Source of the DNA: Leadbetterella sp051649345
Lineage (GTDB): Bacteria > Bacteroidota > Bacteroidia > Cytophagales > Spirosomataceae
Assembly: GCA_051649345.1 (NCBI GenBank)
Contig: JBOFGX010000007.1
Location: forward strand, 1-5,419
Length of the DNA stretch: 5,419 nucleotides
Direction: 5' to 3'
Shown piece by piece: positions 1 through 5,419 of the stretch. Position numbers and translations under genes: made by a program. The first letter of the stretch is position 1. Every line of letters starts with the position of its first letter. Under the pieces are notes generated by a model that was given only the letters and a program-made list of their open reading frames with translations, searched no databases and was not told where the DNA came from.

Positions 1-348
1 AGTTCCGCCCAAATATGGCAGCCACCAAACCAGATTAAAATACCGACTTTTTGTATATTTTACTTGTTTTCTGGTATTTATTTTCGATAAAAACTTGAAT
101 AATAAAATGATATTCAATTCTTTATTAGTATTTGAGGGACGACTAAATAGACTAGGGATAGAGAATGGAGTTTTAGGTCATATTTATGATCTGGAATTAC
201 TAACTTAGGGTAGGGAAAAACGGTCAATCCTGTTTAGGCATTGACAGATGACAAACATTAAACATGTGAAGTTCAGTATCCAAACGACTGCCGATTATTT
301 CACTCAGCGTTCATCACTACGATCTACCATCCTCTATTCGGATAGCCT
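1..348. other. Non-coding flank and operon 3' end
   Basis: No gene can be supported here. On the minus strand, bases 246-348 are the probable 3' untranslated part of the oxidase operon, between the stop of the last small gene and the terminator at 216-245. To the left, a plus-strand frame is open from base 2 to a TAG at 206-208 (68 codons, running in from the left edge), so it could be the tail of a convergent gene. A minus-strand frame is also open over 177-1 but has no ATG. The two frames overlap, neither translation is recognisable, and open frames of this size arise by chance in AT-rich DNA. I therefore call neither a gene. No tRNA, repeat array or mobile element was seen. Confidence 0.6.
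216..245 (-). terminator. Rho-independent terminator of the cox operon
   Basis: Read on the minus strand, arm GTCAATGCCT, loop AAAC and arm AGGATTGAC form a 9-bp stem with one bulged G. CG and then five T (bases 220-216) follow. It sits about 100 bases past the stop codon of the last gene and points the right way to end the operon. On the plus strand the hairpin is not followed by a T run, so termination looks one-directional. The stem is only moderately GC-rich and the T tract is short, so its efficiency cannot be judged by eye. Confidence 0.75.
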
Positions 349-624
349 TTACTTCTTATATATCTCGTCCATACGAGCCTGTAGCTGTTGTTTTTCGATG
401 AGTTCTTTCTTGCCTGTCCGGTACCACATCCAGATAAGACCAGCTACAAGTAAATACGGCACACAGAGAAGATATAAAATCCCAAAGTTGATACTGGATC
501 CTATCACATTACGGCCTTCACTTAGGTTGGTTTCTACCGAGGCTCTACACATAGCACACTGGGCACTCGCGTCAATGATGAGTGTACAACATAACAGTAG
601 GACAAATACAATGGATTTTTTCAT
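349..624 (-). CDS. Small exported membrane protein with CxxC motif, function unknown
   Basis: This 91-residue protein is the last gene of the operon, 52 bases after the DUF420 gene. Residues 1-21 look like a Sec signal peptide: K2-K3, a hydrophobic core at 5-17 and an ASA cleavage motif at 19-21. The mature protein would then start with Gln22 and the motif C23-A-M-C26. A lipoprotein box is unlikely because Gln precedes the Cys. One membrane segment spans about 46-68 (with Pro56 and three aromatic residues at its end), followed by a short charged tail rich in Lys, Glu and Gln (72-91). The expected topology puts the CxxC in the periplasm and the tail in the cytoplasm. I recall similar unnamed small proteins in Bacteroidota but no characterised family. 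Its place suggests a role in oxidase assembly, such as copper or thiol handling, but that is inference. The start is the only ATG that yields a full signal peptide. Confidence 0.82.
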   Translation of the reverse strand: MKKSIVFVLLLCCTLIIDASAQCAMCRASVETNLSEGRNVIGSSINFGILYLLCVPYLLVAGLIWMWYRTGKKELIEKQQLQARMDEIYKK

Positions 625-676
625 GTTACTTTATAGAACATCATTTTATATATAACACACATATCAAAGAATGAGT

Positions 677-1198
677 TTAAAACATATAGTATGGCTTAAT
701 CATATAATACGCTACGACACCTGTAATGGATACATATAGCCACAGTGGGAAGGCTATTTTAGTTATTTTTAGGTGTTCGGCATCCATTCGATTATACCCA
801 TAATAATAAGCTCTTAGTACAAAGGGTAGCACGATCAAAGACCCTAAGATATGCGTAATCAATACAAAATAGTAAAACATACGTACAAGGCCTCTACCAC
901 CAAAAGTAGTGCTCTCGTGCGTAATATGATACCCGATATAGGCAAGAAGGAATAAAGCCCCTAAGCCAAATCCAAGCGTAGTAAATAGCTTGTGTAAGGG
1001 GATGTTTTTTCTTTTAATAGCTATTAGAGCTAGAATCAAAAAAAATGCCGTAGCAGAATTTATAGCTGCGTTAAAATGCGGTAGGTAGTCTGTCCAAATA
1101 CCAAAATCTAGTTTTTTACGTATTCCCAACATGGCCGCCACTGCAAGGGGGATGACAATAGATAAGATGTTGATAACCCGTAAACTTCCTTTTTTCAT
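677..1198 (-). CDS. ctaM: DUF420 family membrane protein, CtaM-like oxidase maturation factor
   Basis: This 173-residue protein has about five membrane segments (roughly 8-25, 46-62, 73-92, 107-130 and 148-167). It carries the conserved pattern of the DUF420 family (YozB in Bacillus subtilis, CtaM in Staphylococcus aureus): P40-H41 followed by N43, N47 and S48; H69-K70; Y90-H91; T97-F99-G101-G103; R106; H116 in the fourth segment; and W153-L154-Y155 with T159-G160 near the end. Family members have been reported as needed for maturation of aa3-type oxidase, and the exact chemistry is not settled. The conserved histidines suggest metal or heme contact, which is inference. The gene lies 15 bases after the SCO gene. 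An AGGA lies 8 bases before the ATG, one of few Shine-Dalgarno-like sequences in this operon. Length is normal for the family. Confidence 0.9.
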   Translation of the reverse strand: MKKGSLRVINILSIVIPLAVAAMLGIRKKLDFGIWTDYLPHFNAAINSATAFFLILALIAIKRKNIPLHKLFTTLGFGLGALFLLAYIGYHITHESTTFGGRGLVRMFYYFVLITHILGSLIVLPFVLRAYYYGYNRMDAEHLKITKIAFPLWLYVSITGVVAYYMIKPYYMF

Positions 1199-1213
1199 AT
1201 ATATTATCCTGCT

Positions 1214-1897
1214 TTATTTATCTTGACTCAATAAAACCTTTATTTCAGGCATCAGCTTTTCTTCGATCTCATGACGATCTGTTGCCGTATAAATTCCTCG
1301 ACAGTATCCATTTTTATCGAAAAGTAAAACTTTATCAGAGTGGATAAATGCGTCGTCTATATTTGTTATGGTTTTATTGTATTCTGAAGCATCCGATACG
1401 GGTAACTTGCAATCTTCGATAGCAAATCTGTATATAGCTTTTTTATCACCCGTTAGAAACTGCCAGTTTGGGAATTTCCATTCGTTTCTTTTTTTGTACT
1501 CGGCCAGTACGGTTGGCGTATCATAAACGGGATCTACCGTAAGGCTATATAATTTTACCTTGTTTTCCGCTTTGAAAGCCTCTGACACCCGTGCAAGGTT
1601 CTTGTTTGTAATCGGGCAAATCGTACCGCAACGGGTAAAAAAATACGAAATCACTCGTATTTGCCCTTGCTCTATTCTAGAAAACTTACCTTCTTCGTTT
1701 ATGAAGCCTATTTCGGCCAATTGGTTATAGAGTGTGTCTCCCTTGATTATTTTTACTTGATCATTATCATCAACAATAGGATAATAATAGGGAAGATCAA
1801 ATCTGTTTTTGGCGAAAAACTTAAAAAATAAAAATACGAAAGCCGGTATAACTAGCGTAGCGAGTAATATACCGGCCTTGGTTCTGGATGATTTCAT
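1214..1897 (-). CDS. sco: SCO1/SenC-family copper chaperone for CuA assembly
   Basis: This 227-residue protein has an N-terminal membrane anchor (about 8-28) and a thioredoxin-like domain facing the periplasm. The copper ligands of the SCO family are all present: Cys90 and Cys94 in C-G-T-I-C-P, and His186 in the stretch HSDKVLLFDKNG. The VDPVYDTPTVLAEY segment at 121-134 matches the family's conserved VDPxxDTP block. SCO proteins deliver copper to, or reduce, the CuA site of cytochrome oxidase subunit II, so this gene supports a CuA-type cytochrome c oxidase rather than a quinol oxidase. The ATG follows the TAA of the subunit IV gene with no bases between them, which suggests translational coupling. 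One difference from the common CPxxCP form is Gly at the position after the first Cys. Two further cysteines, Cys163 and Cys199, lie outside the copper motif. Confidence 0.94.
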   Translation of the reverse strand: MKSSRTKAGILLATLVIPAFVFLFFKFFAKNRFDLPYYYPIVDDNDQVKIIKGDTLYNQLAEIGFINEEGKFSRIEQGQIRVISYFFTRCGTICPITNKNLARVSEAFKAENKVKLYSLTVDPVYDTPTVLAEYKKRNEWKFPNWQFLTGDKKAIYRFAIEDCKLPVSDASEYNKTITNIDDAFIHSDKVLLFDKNGYCRGIYTATDRHEIEEKLMPEIKVLLSQDK

Positions 1898-2221
1898 TTA
1901 GCCTCTTACACCGCCTATATAACCACCTTCTACTACCAATGCTACTAGTAACCAAACCACGAAAATGGCAGGGAGTATTATTGTCCAAATCAGCGACTTT
2001 ACTTCAGCTTTTAGGTGCATAAATGTACCAACGATATAAAATGCTTTAACGATAGTCATGCCAATAAAAATAGCAATTTTCGTCCATTTAAATTTTTCTG
2101 GATCGAGACCAAAAGCAACGATAAATTCTAATGCAGTCAATACTAGTAATATCCAAAATACCTTCCAGAGTTCCCCTGTTTGAGGTTTTATTTTTTCACC
2201 GTGTTCTGGAGTATGTTCCAT
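1898..2221 (-). CDS. Cytochrome c oxidase subunit IV (prokaryotic type)
   Basis: This 107-residue protein has a short His/Glu/Lys-rich cytoplasmic head (1-18) and three membrane segments at about 19-38, 47-68 and 76-98. This is the architecture of the bacterial subunit IV family (COX4_pro, CyoD-like). The loop after the second segment reads F67-M68-H69-L70-K71, the family's conserved FMHLK signature. Subunit IV is an accessory subunit that stabilises the oxidase core. It follows subunit III after a 20-base, very A/T-rich gap with an A-run just before the ATG, as expected for Bacteroidota, where A-rich leaders replace the Shine-Dalgarno sequence. The gene ends directly against the SCO start codon. 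Confidence 0.9.
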   Translation of the reverse strand: MEHTPEHGEKIKPQTGELWKVFWILLVLTALEFIVAFGLDPEKFKWTKIAIFIGMTIVKAFYIVGTFMHLKAEVKSLIWTIILPAIFVVWLLVALVVEGGYIGGVRG

Positions 2222-2241
2222 TATTTTTTAAAATTAAAAGA

Positions 2242-3006
2242 TTAAACCAAATAGAAGAATGTAAATACAAATACCCATACAAGGTCTACAAAGTGCCAGT
2301 AAAGACCTATTTTCTCTATCATTTCATAGTGTCCGCGTCTTTGATAAACACCATTAGCTGCATTGTAAAAAGCCAATATGTTCAAGATAACACCTGAAAA
2401 TACGTGCGTTCCGTGAAAACCTGTAATAAAGAAAAACAAATCGGCAAATGCAGGTGGGCCATATTCATTCTGTACAAGATTAGCACCGTGGAATGTTCCC
2501 CCGGTCAATAAGCTTAGCGTACCGTGATCTGTACCGTGTATAAAGTGTGACCACTCCCAAGCCTGTGAACCTAGGAAAGTGAATCCCCCTAATATAGTCC
2601 AAAGCATCCATTTTTCTACGTCAGCTTTGTCTCTTCTATGTCCTGCTTCTACTGCTAACACCATCGTTACAGAACTAAAAATAAGTATAAAGGTCATGAT
2701 TCCTACAAAAACCAGTGGTAAAGAATGACCATGGAGAAAAGGGACAGCTTCAAAAACTTTTTCTGGTATTGGCCAGTAAGCTTGGCTTAATTCAAATGTT
2801 TTATAAGACATGTTAGGGATCACATCCACAAATGTTTTAGCACTATAGCGTATAAGACCGTAAGATATTAGTAATGCAGAGAAAGTAAAGGTATCTGAAA
2901 GCAAGAAGATCCACATCATAAGCTTTCCATAACCTATTTTCATAGGTTGGGTTCCCCCTTTCCAGAGTAAATGTTCGGGATTTGGTGAAGTTTTAGCTAC
3001 AGCCAT
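2242..3006 (-). CDS. coxC: Cytochrome c oxidase subunit III (full-length type)
   Basis: This 254-residue integral membrane protein belongs to the heme-copper oxidase subunit III family. The first segment follows a G-Y-G-K motif (25-28) and covers about 28-50. Further segments lie near 94-117, 132-150, 185-212 and 235-253. Key family motifs are Q148-A-W-E151-W-S-H154, G196-F-H198-G-T-H201 and Y236-W-H238-F-V-D241, followed by Trp244. Subunit III binds lipid, stabilises the catalytic subunit I and supports proton uptake. The long loop at about 155-185, between the third and fourth listed segments, sets it apart from the shorter paralogue just upstream. A 100-base gap with a candidate promoter precedes it, so it may also be transcribed separately. 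The start was chosen because no in-frame ATG lies further upstream and the head length is typical. Confidence 0.93.
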   Translation of the reverse strand: MAVAKTSPNPEHLLWKGGTQPMKIGYGKLMMWIFLLSDTFTFSALLISYGLIRYSAKTFVDVIPNMSYKTFELSQAYWPIPEKVFEAVPFLHGHSLPLVFVGIMTFILIFSSVTMVLAVEAGHRRDKADVEKWMLWTILGGFTFLGSQAWEWSHFIHGTDHGTLSLLTGGTFHGANLVQNEYGPPAFADLFFFITGFHGTHVFSGVILNILAFYNAANGVYQRRGHYEMIEKIGLYWHFVDLVWVFVFTFFYLV

Positions 3007-3030
3007 TACACTATCGTTTTAAAAATTTTA

Positions 3031-3060
3031 CAAATATAACAAATCATAGGTTTATACAGA
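3031..3060 (-). promoter_or_regulatory. Candidate internal promoter before subunit III
   Basis: On the minus strand, TATATTTG at 3038-3031 matches the Bacteroidota -7 consensus TAnnTTTG exactly. Eighteen bases upstream is TCTG (3060-3057), only a partial match to the -33 element TTTG. Transcription would begin near base 3025, giving a leader of about 20 bases before the ATG at 3006. It lies in the only sizeable gap between oxidase genes of the window. The -33 match is weak and AT-rich DNA yields such elements by chance, so this is a candidate only. Confidence 0.45.
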
Positions 3061-3100
3061 AAATTCAGGACACAGAATCGCTCAAAAAATAATCTGTATA
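3053..3100. repeat. 8-bp inverted repeat with 32-base spacer
   Basis: The arms TATACAGA (3053-3060) and TCTGTATA (3093-3100) are perfect reverse complements, separated by 32 bases. The left arm overlaps the -33 region of the candidate promoter. A third partial copy of the arm core, ACAGA at 3072-3076, lies between them. It could be a pair of operator half-sites or an mRNA hairpin. No T run follows it on the minus strand, so it is not a terminator. A chance match is possible in AT-rich DNA. Confidence 0.35.
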
Positions 3101-3106
3101 GGTCAA

Positions 3107-3676
3107 TTATTTAAAAAATATCAAAAACACAAATAAATATATCCATAATACATCCAAGAAATGCCAATACGTAGCCGATACTTCTATATGTATCATATTT
3201 TTGGAATGTATTTTTTGGGTCATAGCTGAATAAAACGAGTAAGCCAATACAAAAAGACCCGAAATCAAGTGGAAAAAGTGGACGCCCGTAAGCACATAAT
3301 AGAAACTTTGATGAACATTTCCTTTTAAATACAATCCTGCAGTTTGTAATTCTTGCCAGCCTAGATATTGCATTGTTAAAAACAAAACACCAAAACCGAA
3401 ACAAGCTAAAATGTATATTTTTAAAGCTGCAAAATTATCTTTTTTGGCTGCTCTGTAGGCTAGCTGCATAAATAGACTACTGATAAGCAATACGCCTGTA
3501 CTGAAATAAAAGATAGTGGGTATCTCAAAGTCATTCCAGTTTCCATCCGATCTTTTTACGAGGTAGGCACTAGTAAGAGATGCAAACAGCATGACAATGG
3601 TAATGATAAAAAGCCAAAGCATGAATTTCCATTTATTGACTGTCAATACGGGTTTCAATTCTGAATTATCGGTCAT
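3107..3676 (-). CDS. Heme-copper oxidase subunit III-like protein (short form)
   Basis: This 189-residue protein has five membrane segments (about 16-39, 54-74, 86-104, 123-149 and 171-188). Its end carries the subunit III signature: G131-V-H133-F-F-H136 in the fourth segment and Y170-W-H172-F-L-D175 followed by Trp178 in the last. It is a shorter paralogue of the 254-residue subunit III encoded next; such tandem pairs are common in Bacteroidota oxidase clusters. Its counterpart of the QAWEW motif is Q103-Y-L-G-W107-Q-E109. Whether both paralogues sit in one enzyme or this one has a separate role cannot be told from sequence. The ATG lies 7 bases after the ctaB stop with no Shine-Dalgarno, so coupled translation is likely. 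Confidence 0.88.
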   Translation of the reverse strand: MTDNSELKPVLTVNKWKFMLWLFIITIVMLFASLTSAYLVKRSDGNWNDFEIPTIFYFSTGVLLISSLFMQLAYRAAKKDNFAALKIYILACFGFGVLFLTMQYLGWQELQTAGLYLKGNVHQSFYYVLTGVHFFHLISGLFVLAYSFYSAMTQKIHSKNMIHIEVSATYWHFLDVLWIYLFVFLIFFK

Positions 3677-3683
3677 AGGTGTT

Positions 3684-4559
3684 TTATATTTTGTCCATCA
3701 AATAAGCAATCTGTACTACGGGTAAATATATAAATGAGCCAAACATTAAATAAAGGGCAGACTGCCTGTTTTGATTTTTTAATAAATATAATGTTTGTGC
3801 CAAAAACAATACTCCACAAATAAGAGCGGCAAAGGCAGAATTAATACCCGTCATTTTTAAGTAATACGGAACCCAGCACAAAGGCAATAAAAACAAGGTA
3901 TATATCATGATTTGTAGAGCGGTGCTTAATCCTGGACCTTCTTTCGACGGCAATAGCTTAAACCCTGCTGCCGTATAGTCATCATGTGTCACCCAAGCAA
4001 TAGCCCAAAAATGGGGAAACTGCCAAAAAAACTGAATAGCAAATAGTATTCCAGGCTCCCAGCCATAGGAATTGCTGTATGCCAGCCAGCCAATCATAGG
4101 TGGAAACGCACCGGGTAAAGCTCCAACGGCAACAGCAATTGGGCCAACTCTTTTTAGAGGCGTATAAACAAAACCGTAGAGTACCAAGGATAGGAGGGAA
4201 ATAATAAAGGCTTTTTCATTAAAAAAAAAGTAAATAGAAACCAAACCTATGACCCCACATAGGATACAAAAAATCAAGGCCTCTTGGACGCTTAATCTCC
4301 CACTAGGAAGAGGACGTTTACTCGTACGAGACATCAATTTATCTAACTCTTTTTCTTTAATCTGGTTGATGATGTTGGCTGATGATGTAACCAAAAACGC
4401 CCCTATAGCCAGCTTCAAAAGTGAAAATAGATCAGGCGTTTGAGAAGCTAATGTATACCCAAATAAGCTCGAGAACACAACTGTGATCGAAAGCCTGAAT
4501 TTTGTAAGATCAAAATAGGCTCTGAATTTATTGGAAGTATGTACTACAGCTTGCTCCAT
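3684..4559 (-). CDS. ctaB: Protoheme IX farnesyltransferase (heme O synthase)
   Basis: CtaB transfers a farnesyl group to the vinyl side chain of heme B to give heme O, the substrate of CtaA. The 291-residue protein is a UbiA-superfamily membrane prenyltransferase with about eight or nine segments. The first diphosphate-binding motif is N65-x3-E69-x3-D73, followed by M76-S-R78-T79 and K81-R82-P83-L84. It keeps the family layout with Glu at the middle acidic position. The heme O synthase hallmarks Y132-T-P-L-K-R137, the GALPGAFPPMIGW stretch (146-158), and D193-D194-Y195 with A198-G199-F-K-L-L-P204 are present. Length is typical. The start codon shares its A with the TGA of ctaA (TGATG), showing tight coupling of the two heme enzymes. 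A run of nine T in the coding strand (bases 4229-4221, Phe codons) is intact in frame. Confidence 0.96.
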   Translation of the reverse strand: MEQAVVHTSNKFRAYFDLTKFRLSITVVFSSLFGYTLASQTPDLFSLLKLAIGAFLVTSSANIINQIKEKELDKLMSRTSKRPLPSGRLSVQEALIFCILCGVIGLVSIYFFFNEKAFIISLLSLVLYGFVYTPLKRVGPIAVAVGALPGAFPPMIGWLAYSNSYGWEPGILFAIQFFWQFPHFWAIAWVTHDDYTAAGFKLLPSKEGPGLSTALQIMIYTLFLLPLCWVPYYLKMTGINSAFAALICGVLFLAQTLYLLKNQNRQSALYLMFGSFIYLPVVQIAYLMDKI

Positions 4560-5419
4560 CAGAGAGATTTAGAATAAACAGAATAGAGTAAAATAAACAA
4601 TAAACTTAAAATGATGACCGAAAAAACCAAATGGAAAGGCTGTATCACGGCTGGTAATCCCATAAAACCAAGAATACCACCACTTAAGACACTTCCTGAT
4701 ACAATTCCTAGATTCCAAGAGGATACTTTACTAAGAAAGCCCTTTTCTTTTTTGAACTTGTTGTAAATAAAATAAGAAATCAAGAGAATAAACAAGGAAA
4801 ATAATCCATGAAATAAGACTTTACCCGAGACTTCATTTACCCATAAATTTCTGTTCATATCACCAAACGCTTTTTGAGCGATATCTATTCCCTCCCTAAT
4901 TTGTGTGCCAAATACAATTTGTCCTACCATAGCAGAAATAGCCAACACTACTAAAAATGAACCCGATGTGTCAACTTTGGGTTTAAAAATTCCAGATATT
5001 TTATACGAACGTAAAATTGCAAAAACCAATACTGCCAATATCACAATGGATAGGAGCATGTGTAAGGTGATCAATACAGGGTGAAGTTCAGAGGATACGA
5101 CTTTAGAACCCAACCACCCTTCAAAAACTACCAAAACAAATGCTATTAATGAGTACCAGAAAATTCTGAAGTCTTCAGTCTTTTTGTATCGTCTGTAAGC
5201 AAACACGGTAGTTAGAAAAATAAAAAAGCCAATCAGAACGCCTACAAGTCTATTGACATATTCTATCCATGTCTTTAAGGGGTTAAATATAACTTCACCT
5301 TTGAGCTTGGCTCCGAATATTTCCTGATAGTTAGGTGGGAGCTGCGATACGTCAGTCGGGGGAACCCATTGCCCGAAGCATTTGGGCCAATCTGGACATC
5401 CCATGCCTGAACCTGTAGC
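4559..5419 (-). CDS. ctaA: Heme A synthase (CtaA/COX15), 5' end beyond the window
   Basis: CtaA oxidises a methyl group of heme O to a formyl group, giving heme A for aa3-type oxidase. The frame is open to the right edge, where it reads A-T-G-S-G before the Met at 5404. TGSGMGCPDWP is a conserved internal family motif, so that Met is not the start and the first membrane segment lies outside. Numbered from that Met, 281 residues are visible with about seven membrane segments. The paired cysteines of the first periplasmic loop are Cys3 and Cys9. The E-x-x-H-R motif reads E48-Y-V-N51-R52, with Asn at the usual heme-ligand His. Other likely heme histidines are His115 in the LHM motif, His199 in LFHG and His258 in QPFH. 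A GTQIRE motif lies at 166-171. The stop overlaps the ctaB start. Confidence 0.93.
   Translation of the reverse strand, partial: ATGSGMGCPDWPKCFGQWVPPTDVSQLPPNYQEIFGAKLKGEVIFNPLKTWIEYVNRLVGVLIGFFIFLTTVFAYRRYKKTEDFRIFWYSLIAFVLVVFEGWLGSKVVSSELHPVLITLHMLLSIVILAVLVFAILRSYKISGIFKPKVDTSGSFLVVLAISAMVGQIVFGTQIREGIDIAQKAFGDMNRNLWVNEVSGKVLFHGLFSLFILLISYFIYNKFKKEKGFLSKVSSWNLGIVSGSVLSGGILGFMGLPAVIQPFHLVFSVIILSLLFILLYSVYSKSL

Noticed and set aside
248..655. 135-codon plus-strand open frame
   Set aside because: It lies antisense across the small CAMC gene, begins within the operon's 3' untranslated region beside the terminator, and has no recognisable domain. The minus-strand frame has a signal peptide, helix and motif.
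625..676. Possible promoter before the small CAMC gene
   Set aside because: A TTTG is present (668-665 on the minus strand), but no TAnnTTTG follows at a proper distance, only AT-rich sequence. Read-through from ctaM is the simpler explanation.
2131..2397. 88-codon plus-strand open frame
   Set aside because: It is antisense to the ends of the subunit III and IV genes, and looks like a chance frame in AT-rich DNA.
3083..3092. Second -7-like element in the gap between the subunit III genes
   Set aside because: The minus strand reads TATTTTTTG, one base too long to match TAnnTTTG, and no -33 element was evident.
3111..3404. 97-codon minus-strand frame within the short subunit III gene
   Set aside because: It overlaps a clearly recognisable subunit III-like gene in another frame, and its translation shows no family features.
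4249..4443. 64-codon plus-strand open frame
   Set aside because: It lies antisense to the most conserved part of ctaB, including its NxxxExxxD motif, and has no features of its own.
5402..5404. ATG at 5404 as the start of ctaA
   Set aside because: The frame continues to the window edge and the residues before it (TGSG) belong to a conserved internal motif of the family, so this Met is internal.
1..5419. Mobile element, CRISPR array, defence system or RNA gene
   Set aside because: No transposase, regularly spaced repeats, tRNA-like fold or defence domain was seen. The content is a coherent oxidase operon.

Overview
The window looks like an AT-rich chromosome segment of a Bacteroidota bacterium, probably of the Sphingobacteriales (Pedobacter/Sphingobacterium-like). 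The evidence is the combination of genes, the two tandem subunit III genes, the A-rich leaders with almost no Shine-Dalgarno sequences, and a TAnnTTTG-type promoter element. The assignment below phylum is inference. All supported genes lie on the minus strand and read from the right edge to the left.

Layout in transcription order: heme A synthase ctaA (enters from the right edge, 5' end missing), heme O synthase ctaB (stop and start share one base), a short subunit III-like protein (189 aa), a 100-base gap with a candidate internal promoter and an inverted repeat, a full subunit III (254 aa), subunit IV (107 aa), a SCO-type copper chaperone, a DUF420/CtaM-family assembly protein, and a small exported membrane protein of unknown function with a CxxC motif. 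A rho-independent terminator at 216-245 ends the operon. Bases 1-215 hold no gene that can be supported.

Together the genes describe an aa3-type, CuA-containing cytochrome c oxidase. CtaB and CtaA turn heme B into heme O and then heme A. SCO and probably CtaM serve maturation of the enzyme. The subunit III and IV genes supply the accessory membrane subunits. The catalytic subunits I and II are not in the window and probably lie just beyond the right edge.

This is mostly a standard respiratory operon rather than a new defence or mobile system. The points most worth a second look are the uncharacterised CAMC protein as a candidate oxidase biogenesis factor, DUF420/CtaM in the same operon, the Asn in place of a usual His in CtaA, and the inverted repeat overlapping the internal promoter.
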